Shown here: piece by piece, positions 8,012-16,246 of the stretch
How positions within the stretch are numbered: the stretch's first letter is position 1
How the letters are laid out: each line of letters starts with the position of its first letter
Origin: CAYYFX01 sp964571855
Lineage (GTDB): Bacteria > ARS69
Length of the DNA: 33,897 nucleotides
NCBI GenBank assembly: GCA_964571855.1
Contig: CAZNDO010000030.1
Span: forward strand, 1-33,897
Reading direction: 5' to 3'
The notes under the pieces: model-generated
The model's input: only the letters and a program-made list of their open reading frames with translations
The model's database searches: none
Told to the model about the DNA's origin: nothing
Position numbers and translations under genes: made by a program

Positions 8012-10513
8012 CTACCGCAGCAGCGACAGGCGCTCCGTGGCCGTGCGCTCCGCCGCGTTCAACCGGACGAAGTAGATGCCGCTGCCGACCGGCCGGCCCT
8101 GGTCGTCCGCGCCGCCCCATGTGACACGATGCGTGCCCGCCGGCCGCACGCCGTCCACGAGCGTGGCCACCCGGCGGCCCTGCACGTCGTACACCGCGAG
8201 CGAGACCGGGCCTTCCGCCGGCAGGGCGAACGACAGGGCGGTGGCGCCGCGGCTCGGGTTGGGGCGCGGCGCCTCCAGGGCGAAGCCTCCGGCGGCGGCC
8301 GCGGCGACCGCGGGCGCGGAAGTCACCGGCTCGCACGGCTCCGGCGCCTTGAACTGCAGCGTCCAGCCGTCGATCGTGCCGACGTCGATCGAGGCGTTGT
8401 CCGAGACGAACAGCCGCCAGTCGCCCTGGGCGCTCACGCCGGCGAAGACGCCCATCGTCCCGGGGCCGGCCGGCGGCGTGAGCTCGTCGTACGTGGTGTG
8501 GAGGTTGTCCGTGGAGCCGCCGGTGCGGTTGTGCAGGCGCAGCACGGTGCCCAGCGGGCTGCGCAGCTCCACGATGAGGTCGCCGATGTACGTGTGCGTG
8601 AGGTCCACGACCACGTCCACCTCGTCCGGCACGATCGCGTCCGGGACGTTCAGGATCGCGGTGACGCCCGTGGCGTTGTTGTCCGGGATGGCAAGGTTGG
8701 GAAACTGTGCGTACGACACGGCGTTCAGGTCCACGAGCTGGAAGTTCACGCCCGTCTCCGCCTCGCCGGGGGCCAGGGACACGGTGGCCTCCTCCGTGGA
8801 GAAACCCGGCGCCGTGGCCGACACGTCGTAGCTTCCCGACACGAGCGCGGTGACGGACCAGTCGCCGGCGGCGTCGGTCACGTCCGAGCCCGCGCCCGCC
8901 ACGGTGACGACGGTTCCCGAGTGGTCCGTGGCGCCGCAGCGCAGCACGCGGCCCGCGATGGACGCGGTACCCGGGCTCAGGACCAGGTCGACGCCGGAAG
9001 TCGTGCCGCCCTCGGTCACCGCCACGCCCGCCACCTGCGCCGGCTCGTGGCCGGGCGCGGACGCGCGCACCGTGTACGCGCCGGGCGAGAGCCACGGGAT
9101 CCCGTAGCCGCCGTCGAAGAGCGCGGGCGCGTCGCCGCCACCCGCCGCGACCACGGTTGCGCCCGGCAGGGGCGCCCCGCCGCTCGCGGTCACCGTGCCC
9201 TCGATTCGGCCGCCCCCGACCGCCTGCGAGACGTCCAGGATGAACAGGCCCTGCTCGATGCCGTTCACGACGACCGTGCCGCTGGGGAAGTAGGGATAGG
9301 TGCTCCACGCGCCGTTGAAGGACGCGGAGTTGCTGGACGGGTACACGTCGAAGTAGCCGGTCTCGGTCAGCGTGCCCGCGGCCACGTTCGCGTGGGACAG
9401 GATCCGCAGCCCCGCGCGGTAGTCGGACTCGAACGTGTAGCCGCCGCGTGTGTACAGGTTGTGGTCGATGGCCGCCGTCGGCCCGTAGTAGTTGCCGGAG
9501 ATGAACGGCGCGTTCAGGTCCGTCACGTCCCAGATGCGCGTGCGGGTGGCGTGGCCGAAGTTGGACTCGTCCAGCTCGTCGCCGTGCAGGAAGTAGCGGT
9601 GGTCGGGCGTGAGCCAGCCCTGGTGCGAGTAGCCGCTGCCCGGGTAGGTGGCGCGCGCGAGCTGCAGGGGGGCGGCCTTGTCGGTGACGTCCACGATCGT
9701 GATCGTGTCCTCGTTGCAGGCGAACGCGATCTGGCGGCCCGCATATGCGGCGTCCGGGCCGTCGTACACCACGACCTGCACGTCGTGGGTGTAGCCGTCC
9801 GCGGAGAAGCAGCCGGCGAAGACCGGCGCGTCCGGCACGCGGATGTCCACGATGTGCAGCCCGCCCGAGCACGCGCCGGCGCCCACCACGTACGCGTAGC
9901 CGGAGACCTCGTCGATGGCCACGTTGTGGGCGCTGCCGATGCCCGAGTACCACGCCGTGTTCGAGAACGTGACCGGCGGGGACGCCACGCTGCGCAGCTG
10001 CGTGAGGTCGAACACCTGCATCCCGTGGCTGCCCGCCTCGGAAACGATGTACGCGTGGTCCTTGTAGGTCTTGATGTCCCGCCACGTGCTGGACGACGTC
10101 TGCGTGGGGAGCTTGCCCAGGTAGACCGGGTTCACGGGGTCGGTGATGTCCACGAACGCCGTGCCGTTGTTCAGCCCGACCAGAGCGTACTCCTTGCCGG
10201 TGGTCACGTCCGTCCACCCCCAGATGTCGTTCCCGCCGGAGGCGGAGAAGAACGCCAGGTTCCGGAAGGCCAGCAGGTCCACCTTGCTGCACGGGTACGA
10301 TCCGGCCAGCCCGCCCACGCAGGGCGTGACCGCCGTGGTGGACTCCGCCGCCGGCGCCGCCGCGGGATCGGGCTCGGCAAGGTACACGGCCTCGGCCGCG
10401 GCGGGGTCCTTCGCGTCGGCCCCCGCGCGGTCCAGCCGGGGGATGGCGCCGGCGGGCGCGGCCAGGGCGACGAGCAAGGGAACGAGCACGAGCGGCCGGA
10501 TGCACGACTTCAT
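8012..10513 (-). CDS. Secreted choice-of-anchor B (LVIVD-repeat) protein with carboxypeptidase-regulatory, P-domain and FlgD-like modules
   Basis: An 833-residue exported protein. The signal peptide ends near AGA at about residue 23. Residues about 30-430 form a propeller-like choice-of-anchor B region with LVIVD-type repeats (AFVDITDPVNPVYLG, GLHIVDIRVPDAPV, ITIVDVTDKAAPLQL, RIWDVTDLNAPF). Two carboxypeptidase-regulatory-like beta-sandwiches follow (about 437-517 and 518-597), then a proprotein-convertase P-domain (about 600-728; PNLAIPDNN, LTHTYIGDL) and a FlgD-like tail (about 741-833). The start is chosen at the signal-peptide methionine, with GAGGA 8 nt upstream on the minus strand; the frame continues upstream but as shadow of other genes. 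A TACTGT hexamer at 10563-10558 (minus) is a possible -10. No catalytic residues were seen. It is probably an extracellular binding or scaffold protein. Confidence 0.82.
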   Translation of the reverse strand: MKSCIRPLVLVPLLVALAAPAGAIPRLDRAGADAKDPAAAEAVYLAEPDPAAAPAAESTTAVTPCVGGLAGSYPCSKVDLLAFRNLAFFSASGGNDIWGWTDVTTGKEYALVGLNNGTAFVDITDPVNPVYLGKLPTQTSSSTWRDIKTYKDHAYIVSEAGSHGMQVFDLTQLRSVASPPVTFSNTAWYSGIGSAHNVAIDEVSGYAYVVGAGACSGGLHIVDIRVPDAPVFAGCFSADGYTHDVQVVVYDGPDAAYAGRQIAFACNEDTITIVDVTDKAAPLQLARATYPGSGYSHQGWLTPDHRYFLHGDELDESNFGHATRTRIWDVTDLNAPFISGNYYGPTAAIDHNLYTRGGYTFESDYRAGLRILSHANVAAGTLTETGYFDVYPSSNSASFNGAWSTYPYFPSGTVVVNGIEQGLFILDVSQAVGGGRIEGTVTASGGAPLPGATVVAAGGGDAPALFDGGYGIPWLSPGAYTVRASAPGHEPAQVAGVAVTEGGTTSGVDLVLSPGTASIAGRVLRCGATDHSGTVVTVAGAGSDVTDAAGDWSVTALVSGSYDVSATAPGFSTEEATVSLAPGEAETGVNFQLVDLNAVSYAQFPNLAIPDNNATGVTAILNVPDAIVPDEVDVVVDLTHTYIGDLIVELRSPLGTVLRLHNRTGGSTDNLHTTYDELTPPAGPGTMGVFAGVSAQGDWRLFVSDNASIDVGTIDGWTLQFKAPEPCEPVTSAPAVAAAAAGGFALEAPRPNPSRGATALSFALPAEGPVSLAVYDVQGRRVATLVDGVRPAGTHRVTWGGADDQGRPVGSGIYFVRLNAAERTATERLSLLR

Positions 10514-10614
10514 GCGCAGGGTCCTCGGGTTCGGGTTGGCGGGCCGGGAATGCGCGAACAGTACCAGAAACGCGGAGGTCGGTGCGCGCGCGCGGCGGCC
10601 GCGGACACGCCGGA

Positions 10615-11178
10615 TCAGGCCGGATCCTCGAACAGCGCGCGCTGCGGCGGCTCGAGCGGAAGCTCCAGGCGGCGGAGGATGTCCTCCACCCAGCCCTCCG
10701 GACGGGCCGGGTCCAGGCGAACGACCGGGGCGCCGAACGCGGCCACGAGCCGGTCGATGCCGGAGTCGATGGCGCCCTGGAACGCCACGTCGGTGTCGCG
10801 TGTGCCGTCGTAGCGCGGCCGCTGCCACAGGGGGACCTTGAACAGGCCCGCGTACGTGCCGCACCACTTCGCGATCCAGTCGTCCAGCTCGGGACGGCGG
10901 CCCATCGCGTGGACCAGGTACGCGTAGTTGTCCAGCACCGACCGGTCGCAGACGACCACGTCGCCCTTCGCCGCCCCGGCGATCTCCCGCGCGCACTGCG
11001 TGTGCAGGATCCAGGTCTGGGCGTCCAGGGTGGTGTCGCGGTTGATGGGGAGAGGGCAGTCCCGGGCCACCTCCGTGACGAGGTGGACGCCGAGGTCGAG
11101 GCGCTTCAACCGGGAGGCGAGATCGAAGCAGAGGGTGGTCTTCCCGACGCCGTGGGTTCCGATGAGCGCGATCTTCAA
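10615..11178 (-). CDS. P-loop NTPase, AAA_28/deoxynucleoside kinase-like, probable TTG start
   Basis: A 187-residue cytoplasmic protein starting directly with KIALIGTHGVGKTT, giving a Walker A motif (GTHGVGKT) at about 7-14. CDRSVLDNYAYL around residues 100-111 resembles the D/E-R-S motif of small-molecule kinases. The arrangement resembles NadR-kinase-like AAA_28 proteins and deoxynucleoside kinases, so it probably phosphorylates a small molecule, substrate unknown. I chose the TTG at 11178 because GGAGGA lies 4 nt upstream on the minus strand, a TACCCT -10-like box (11220-11215) precedes it, and the P-loop strand begins immediately. An ATG at 11247 would add 23 Pro/Ala/Arg-rich residues, without a ribosome-binding site. 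The next gene on the strand starts 101 nt downstream, so co-transcription is possible. Confidence 0.75.
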   Translation of the reverse strand: MKIALIGTHGVGKTTLCFDLASRLKRLDLGVHLVTEVARDCPLPINRDTTLDAQTWILHTQCAREIAGAAKGDVVVCDRSVLDNYAYLVHAMGRRPELDDWIAKWCGTYAGLFKVPLWQRPRYDGTRDTDVAFQGAIDSGIDRLVAAFGAPVVRLDPARPEGWVEDILRRLELPLEPPQRALFEDPA

Positions 11179-11302
11179 GGGGTCCTCCGGTCGCCGTGCC
11201 GCCGCCGCGGGCGGAGGGTAGCCCCCCGGAGGGTGCGTGACCAGCATCCGCCGCGCGCGGCGCCCCGGGGTCCCCGCCCGGCGGGATCGGCGCCGCGCGT
11301 GC

Positions 11303-11308
11303 TACCTT
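11303..11308 (+). promoter_or_regulatory. Candidate -10 box giving a leaderless rlmN-like transcript
   Basis: TACCTT ends 6 nt before the ATG at 11315, and no Shine-Dalgarno sequence is present between them or just upstream. Transcription from such a box would start at or next to the ATG, that is, a leaderless mRNA. No clear -35 is visible. Confidence 0.35.
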
Positions 11309-11314
11309 CGCCCC

Positions 11315-12406
11315 ATGGAGCTCGACGCGAAGACCACGGCGGAGCTGCGCGCCCGCATCGGCGCGCTGGGCGCGACCCCGGCGCAGGCGGTCCGCATCCT
11401 CGGGGCGTGGCTGCGCGGCCGCCCGCTGGAGGAGGCCGCCGGACGCCGCACCGGAGCGCTGCCCCGCGCCGCGACCCGCGCGCTTCCGGAGCTGGCCGCC
11501 GCGCTCGACGGGCTTGCCGCCGAGATCGCGCGACAGGCCGGTCCGGACGACTCGTGCCGGAAGCTGCACCGCCTGCGCTCGGGACGGACGGTGGAGAGCG
11601 TGGATCTCCCGCGCGAGGGCCTGTGCGTCTCCACACAGGTCGGCTGCGCGGTGGGCTGCCGCTTCTGCAAGACGGGGGAGAAGGGGCTCGTCGCGCAACT
11701 CGCGTCCCTGGAGATCCTGGCGCAGGTCGCGGCGGCGCGGCGCGAGCGCGTCGTGCGGCGCGTGGTCCTCATGGGGATGGGCGAGCCCTCGCACAACGTC
11801 GCGGCCGTGCGCGACGCGATCGTGGCGCTCGGCACGGAAGGCCGGCTCGCGCACAAGAACCTGGTCTTCTCCACCGTGGGGGATCCCGGGACGATCGCCG
11901 CCCTCGCCGGCTGGCCGGTGCGCCCGGGCCTCGCGCTGTCCCTGCACACGCTGGATGCGGGCCTGCGTGCGGAGCTGCTTCCGCGGGCGCCGCGCGTGCC
12001 GCCGGAGGAACTGCTGGAGGCCGGCCTGGCGTACGCGGACCGGACCACGTATCCCCTCCTGGTGCAGTGGACGCTGCTGGACGGCGTGAACGACTCCCCG
12101 GAGGAGGCCCGGCGCCTCGCCGCGCGCCTCGCCGGCCGGCGCGCGCTCGTGAACTACATCCCGTTCAACGCGGTCGAGGGGAACGGCTACCGGCGCCCGC
12201 CGATCGAGCGCTGCGTGGCGCTGGTGCGGGAGGCGAAGGCGGCCGGCGCGTGGAGCACGCTCCGCTGCTCCGCCGGGCAGGAGATCGACGGTGCGTGCGG
12301 GCAGCTGCACGCGCGGCGGATGGACGCGGAAGGGGCGGGCGAGGGGGACGCGGCCGGGGCCGGACCGCCGACACGGCGGCCCGGCCCGGCGGCCGTCACA
12401 GGTTGA
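11315..12406 (+). CDS. rlmN: RlmN-type radical SAM RNA methyltransferase
   Basis: A 363-residue cytoplasmic enzyme of the RlmN/Cfr family, which methylates C2 (RlmN) or C8 (Cfr) of an adenine, normally A2503 of 23S rRNA; RlmN also modifies A37 of some tRNAs. The radical SAM cluster motif is C111-x3-C115-x2-C118. Cys104 (in LCVSTQVGC) and Cys328 (in GACGQL) match the two mechanistic cysteines of E. coli RlmN (C118 and C355). VLMGMGEPSHN matches the family GMGEP motif. It is divergent: the usual GDDIDAACGQL is QEIDGACGQL here, and the N-terminal accessory domain is atypical, so a paralogous RlmN-like substrate is possible. The ATG at 11315 is preferred over the upstream open frame because a TACCTT box sits just before it. 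Its 3' end overlaps the convergent pilus gene by 11 bp. Confidence 0.85.
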   Translation: MELDAKTTAELRARIGALGATPAQAVRILGAWLRGRPLEEAAGRRTGALPRAATRALPELAAALDGLAAEIARQAGPDDSCRKLHRLRSGRTVESVDLPREGLCVSTQVGCAVGCRFCKTGEKGLVAQLASLEILAQVAAARRERVVRRVVLMGMGEPSHNVAAVRDAIVALGTEGRLAHKNLVFSTVGDPGTIAALAGWPVRPGLALSLHTLDAGLRAELLPRAPRVPPEELLEAGLAYADRTTYPLLVQWTLLDGVNDSPEEARRLAARLAGRRALVNYIPFNAVEGNGYRRPPIERCVALVREAKAAGAWSTLRCSAGQEIDGACGQLHARRMDAEGAGEGDAAGAGPPTRRPGPAAVTG

Positions 12407-14234
12407 TCTGCTGCCAGAGGTAGATGCGCCCCACCAGGATCGTGAAGGGCGGCTGGCCCGCGTTCCCCGAGAACGACGGGTCGTACGCATAGTCGCGCTG
12501 CGGCGGGTCGTAGGCGCCGAAGCGGATCCACGGCTCCTCCTCCGGCCGCCGCCCCACGTTGCGCAGGTTGTCCGCCATGTCCGCGGTCTGCAGGTGCACG
12601 ATCGATCCCAGCTTGCGGAGCGTGCGGCTGCCGCCCCACGCCTCGAGCAGGTGGTCGGCGTTCTCGATCGCGTTGCCCGCGCCGGGGTCGTCGGGGTTCC
12701 CGTCGCCGTTCAGGTCGGCGCACTGCGCGGTGCCGATCGGGGGCTGGCCGTCCACCAGGGCGGCATTGATCGTGGTCGTGCCGTTCGAGGCCTGCCGGCC
12801 GCTGGTCGAGCCCTTCGTCTTCGAGTCCGCGTCGCTCCACGCGTTCGACAGGTGCCAGATGCGGTTGCGCGAGATGATCGCTGCGGGGCGCTTGTTCACG
12901 CTGTTGAAGTTGCCCTTCGTGTAGATGGACTGCGACGACACGATCGTGAGCGGCCCGCCGAGCGCGTCCGCGTTCACGATCCGCAGCGGCGTGTCCGCGT
13001 AGATCAGGCCGTTGGGCGGCAGGTTGCCGCCCGCGTTCAGCGCCGCCATGTCGATCTCCTGCACCGTCGTGTACTCGCCGATGGCGGGGTTCCAGAAGGT
13101 GACCTCGCGGACGGCCGAGCCCAGGATCGCGGAGATGTCGTTCCCGGAGGCGTCCTCCTGCACGTCGCCGGCGCTGAGGCGCAGGGACGAGCGCTGGTCG
13201 TACCACCCGCCGGGAGCGATGGTCTCGACGGGCGGCGGGTCCACGCGGCTGGCGCCGAGTTCGCCGTCGCGCACGATGCCGTCCCACAGATCGAGGGCGC
13301 CGTCGATCCCGTCGGCGGGATCCTCGTTCGCCCAGTTCGGGTTCATCGAGTCCATGGCGTTGCCCGGGCTGCCGAGCGCCATCGTCACCCAGTTCCCGGA
13401 GCGGTCCTTGATCCGGACCGTGCTGCCGGAGAACAGGTCCCGGCCGAAGATGTCGGTCGTGCGGATCATGCGGCCGGTGGCGGTGACGGACGGCGAGTCG
13501 ATGCTCAGCGTGCGCGGATTCCACGGGCGGAAGTACATGTCGCCGTTCGCGTGGATCTTCCCGTTCACGTCCTGGTCCTCGCCGCGCGTGAACTCGGAGA
13601 GGTGACCGTCCGCGAAGATGGCGTAGGTGAAGGCGGGCTCCACCACGCCGCGCACCTGGATGCGCTGGTGGGCCTCGCCGAGGGAGCCCTCCACGTCGAT
13701 CGTGAACTCGGTGTTGGTGACGTTCGCGGTCGCGGGGTACGCCTGGAACCGGATCGACTCCAGCTGGCCGGTGCGGGTGAGGCCCTGCCCCGGATCGCCG
13801 GGCGCCCACTCCCACACCATGGCGTAGTCGTCGCGCTCGTCGCGGAGCCCGTCCATGCCGGGGCCGTCCAGGACGAGGTCGCCGGGGAACGTGACCGGGA
13901 TCAGGGGGGAGAGGACCTCGGGGTTCCCGTCCGGCTGGTGCGTCCAGCCCTGGAAGTTGTTCGCGGCGAGCTCCTGGTATGCCATGTGCGCGCCGGACTC
14001 GGCGACGAACAGGGCCTGCACGTCCGAGCGCACGTTCGTGGCGATGCGCCCCTCCGTGTTCGCGAGCGTGAGGAACGTGGCGCCGACCACGGTGAACACG
14101 ACGAGCATCAGGAGGGAGACGACCAGGATGGAGCCGCGCTGGTCGCCCGCGAGGGAACCCGCGGGGGCGCCCGGCGCGGACGGGCCCGGCGGGTCGAAGG
14201 ACGCGGCCGGATCGCGGGGAGGCGTGGCGTTCAC
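12396..14234 (-). CDS. PilX-like type IV pilus-associated protein (prepilin-type N-terminus)
   Basis: A 612-residue protein. A Pro-rich leader is followed by RGSILVVSLLMLVVFTVVG (about 34-52), a single hydrophobic helix with the polytopic PilX/DUF4900 N-terminal pattern and the AESGAHMAY helix typical of minor pilin-like proteins. The remaining roughly 540 residues are predicted mostly beta and include HANGDMYFRP and YADTPLRIVNADALGGPLTIVSSQS, as in PilX/DUF4900 proteins whose C-terminal part is exported. It is likely a pilus assembly or adhesion component. The GTG start overlaps the stop of the upstream gene (GTGA) and is preceded by GGAGGT at 14246-14241, so the two are co-translated. No other pilus gene is in the window. 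Its end overlaps the convergent rlmN-like gene. Confidence 0.78.
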   Translation of the reverse strand: MNATPPRDPAASFDPPGPSAPGAPAGSLAGDQRGSILVVSLLMLVVFTVVGATFLTLANTEGRIATNVRSDVQALFVAESGAHMAYQELAANNFQGWTHQPDGNPEVLSPLIPVTFPGDLVLDGPGMDGLRDERDDYAMVWEWAPGDPGQGLTRTGQLESIRFQAYPATANVTNTEFTIDVEGSLGEAHQRIQVRGVVEPAFTYAIFADGHLSEFTRGEDQDVNGKIHANGDMYFRPWNPRTLSIDSPSVTATGRMIRTTDIFGRDLFSGSTVRIKDRSGNWVTMALGSPGNAMDSMNPNWANEDPADGIDGALDLWDGIVRDGELGASRVDPPPVETIAPGGWYDQRSSLRLSAGDVQEDASGNDISAILGSAVREVTFWNPAIGEYTTVQEIDMAALNAGGNLPPNGLIYADTPLRIVNADALGGPLTIVSSQSIYTKGNFNSVNKRPAAIISRNRIWHLSNAWSDADSKTKGSTSGRQASNGTTTINAALVDGQPPIGTAQCADLNGDGNPDDPGAGNAIENADHLLEAWGGSRTLRKLGSIVHLQTADMADNLRNVGRRPEEEPWIRFGAYDPPQRDYAYDPSFSGNAGQPPFTILVGRIYLWQQINL

Positions 14235-14758
14235 CGCGACACCTCCGGCGAGGCGGGCGCGCCCGCGCGACGGGCCTCGGGCGCGGTCGCGCCCGCCGCG
14301 GCGCGCGCGGCGTCCGGAGCCGGCGGCGCCGGGGCGCCCTCGGATCCCAGCCAGTCCAGGAACGCGTTCAGGTCGTCGGCCAGGCGGGTCTGGTAGTCGC
14401 CGCGCCGCAGGGTCACGCGCGCCGCGCGGTTGCCGTCCCGCCACGTCTCCAGCACGCGCGCGATCCGGTACGACGTCCCGGCGATCTTCTGCGAGGACAG
14501 GAGCGCGGACACGAGCTGGGTCATGGACGCGGAGACGAAGAGCAGCAGGATGCCCAGCTGGTGATCGGGCATGCCGAGGATGGTCCCGTCGGTGGCGAGG
14601 TGGCCGGCCGCCACTTGCCGGCGGTAGAACCACTCCACACCGACCGCGAACACAAGGCACGCGATCATCGGGATCGACGTGGACAGGACGATGCGCGCCT
14701 GCAGCTTGCCGTCCACGACGACGGTGCGGCGCCGGTTCCGCGGTGGGCTCTCTGCCAT
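14231..14758 (-). CDS. Small two-helix membrane protein with HAMP-like domain
   Basis: A 175-residue protein. A short basic N-terminus is followed by a transmembrane helix (about 22-44, IVLSTSIPMIACLVFAVGV), a short external loop (about 45-65), and a second helix (about 66-88). SQKIAGTSYRIARVLETW then begins a HAMP-like segment (to about 140) with the DYQTRLADDLNAFLDWL second helix. The last 35 residues are Ala/Pro-rich and disordered. No kinase, cyclase or methyl-accepting output domain follows, which is unusual for HAMP proteins. It is in an operon with the PilX-like gene (4-bp overlap), so it may be a signal-relay or assembly partner of a pilus apparatus; that is inference. The ATG has GGGGAGGAG upstream. 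Deltaproteobacterial and related genomes encode similar short HAMP-only proteins. Confidence 0.72.
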   Translation of the reverse strand: MAESPPRNRRRTVVVDGKLQARIVLSTSIPMIACLVFAVGVEWFYRRQVAAGHLATDGTILGMPDHQLGILLLFVSASMTQLVSALLSSQKIAGTSYRIARVLETWRDGNRAARVTLRRGDYQTRLADDLNAFLDWLGSEGAPAPPAPDAARAAAGATAPEARRAGAPASPEVSR

Positions 14759-14891
14759 GGGGGCTCCTCCCCGGGCTCGGGGGAACGGGACTCGGACCTG
14801 GATGTATCGGCAGGGGACTTGCCTTCCTTGACCGGTGGTCCCCGGCGGGGCCGGCGGGCCGGACGCGCGGTGCCGCGCCGCGACCCTCGCC

Positions 14892-14920
14892 GTGACGGGA
14901 AGCGCGGTCTCGGGTAGCGT
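14892..14920 (+). promoter_or_regulatory. Candidate promoter of the saccharopine-dehydrogenase-like gene
   Basis: GTGACG (14892-14897) and TAGCGT (14915-14920) are separated by 17 bp, ideal for a housekeeping sigma factor. The -10 ends 42 nt before the ATG at 14963. Confidence 0.45.
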
Positions 14921-14962
14921 GGTCGGGCGCGGGACCGCGCGGCGCGGTCGGGAGGATGTGGC

Positions 14963-16090
14963 ATGAAGACGGTGGCGGTGCTCGGGGCCGGTCTGGTCGG
15001 AGGGCTCATCGCGCGGGACCTGGCGGAGGACGAGGGGCTCTCCGTCCTTTCCGTGGATGCGCGGGACCAGGCGCTGGCGCGCGTGGCCGGACCGCGGGTG
15101 CGCACGGCCCGGGCGGACCTGTCCGATCCCGGCGAGATCGCGCGGGTGGCGGCGGCCGCCGACGTGGTCGCCCTGGCGGTTCCGGGCGCCCTGGGGACCG
15201 CGGCGTTGCGCGCGCTCATCGACGCGCGGAAGCCCGTCTGCGACATCTCGTTCTCGCCCGAGGACCCCCTGGAGCTGGACGGGGCGGCGAAGGCGGCCGG
15301 CGTTCCCGTGGTGGTGGACTGCGGCGTGGCCCCCGGCCTCTCGAACCTCTTCGTGGGGCGGTCGGTGGCCGAGCTGGACGCGGTCGACGAGGTGTCGATC
15401 CTCGTGGGCGGCCTGCCGCTCCGGCGCGTCCAGCCGTTCGAGTACCGCCTGGTCTTCTCGCTCACGGACGTGATCGAGGAGTACACGCGCCCCAGCCGCT
15501 ACCGGGAGAACGGCCGCGAGGTGGTCCGGCCCGCGCTGTCCGATCCGGAGCTGGTGGACCTGCCGCGCGCCGGCACGCTCGAGGCGTTCAACACGGACGG
15601 GCTGCGCACTCTCCTGCGCACCATCGACGCGCCGAACCTCAAGGAGAAGACGCTGCGCTGGCCGGGCCACGTGGCGAAGATGTGGATGCTGCGCGAGGCC
15701 GGGTTCTTCGCGGAGGAGCCGATCCGCGCGGGCGGCGTCTCCGTGGCGCCGCGCGCCGTGACCGAGGCGCTCCTGGCGAAGGCGTGGGCGCTGCCGCCGG
15801 GCGACGACGAGTTCACGATCCTCCGCGTGGAGGTGTCCGGCCGGAAAGCCGGGGCGGCGCGCCGCATCGTCTGGGACCTGTGGGACGTGACCGACCCGGC
15901 CACGCGGGCCACGTCGATGGCGCGGACCACCGGGTTCCCGTGCGCGATCGTGGCGCGGCTGCTCGCCGAGGGCGCCTGGACGCGGCCGGGCGTCCACCCG
16001 CCGGAGGTCCTGGGCCGGGACGAGGCCGTCACGCGGCGGATCCTGGACGGGCTGGCCGCGCGGGGCGTCTCGGTCGAGCGCCGGGGCTGA
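14963..16090 (+). CDS. Saccharopine dehydrogenase-like / lysine dehydrogenase-like oxidoreductase
   Basis: A 375-residue cytoplasmic NAD(P)-dependent oxidoreductase. The N-terminal Rossmann fold has VLGAGLVGGLIARDL (about 6-20). Then come the acidic residues of the second strand (SVDARD) and the family region VVVDCGVAPGLSNLF (about 114-128), where saccharopine and L-lysine dehydrogenases have a D-x-G-x-x-P-G motif. The C-terminal domain contains EAFNTDGLRTLL and TLRWPGHVAKM, also typical of the LYS9-like family. Length fits the short bacterial lysine 6-dehydrogenase or saccharopine reductase-like members. The substrate cannot be decided from sequence; lysine catabolism or a related amino-acid reduction is the most likely role. 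GGAGGATGTGGC precedes the ATG. It is probably a single-gene unit followed by a GC hairpin (16098-16112). Confidence 0.85.
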   Translation: MKTVAVLGAGLVGGLIARDLAEDEGLSVLSVDARDQALARVAGPRVRTARADLSDPGEIARVAAAADVVALAVPGALGTAALRALIDARKPVCDISFSPEDPLELDGAAKAAGVPVVVDCGVAPGLSNLFVGRSVAELDAVDEVSILVGGLPLRRVQPFEYRLVFSLTDVIEEYTRPSRYRENGREVVRPALSDPELVDLPRAGTLEAFNTDGLRTLLRTIDAPNLKEKTLRWPGHVAKMWMLREAGFFAEEPIRAGGVSVAPRAVTEALLAKAWALPPGDDEFTILRVEVSGRKAGAARRIVWDLWDVTDPATRATSMARTTGFPCAIVARLLAEGAWTRPGVHPPEVLGRDEAVTRRILDGLAARGVSVERRG

Positions 16091-16097
16091 GTCCGGA

Positions 16098-16112
16098 GGG
16101 CGCCGGGCGCCC
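16098..16112. terminator. 6-bp GC hairpin after the saccharopine-dehydrogenase-like gene
   Basis: GGGCGC, CGG loop, GCGCCC, starting 8 nt after the stop codon. There is no T-tract, so any termination would be of an atypical kind. Confidence 0.35.
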
Positions 16113-16183
16113 GCCCGGTGGGTGGCATCGGTCGCCCGCCGCCGGATCGCGATCCCCGCTGGCAGGCCGGCGGCGGCATTCGC

Positions 16184-16189
16184 TATAGT
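16184..16189 (+). promoter_or_regulatory. Candidate -10 box of the M36 protease gene
   Basis: TATAGT is the closest match to TATAAT among the -10-like boxes noted here. It lies 57 nt before the ATG at 16247. No convincing -35 was found at 16-18 bp. Confidence 0.45.
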
Positions 16190-16246
16190 CGACCGGTCCG
16201 TCGCGGGCCCTTTCCTTCGTCGACCACCTCGCTCCCGGGAGACTCC

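Noticed and set aside
10514..12490. Upstream extension of the choice-of-anchor B protein
   Set aside because: It lacks any domain and overlaps the kinase-like and rlmN-like genes in other frames; the signal peptide marks the real start at 10513.
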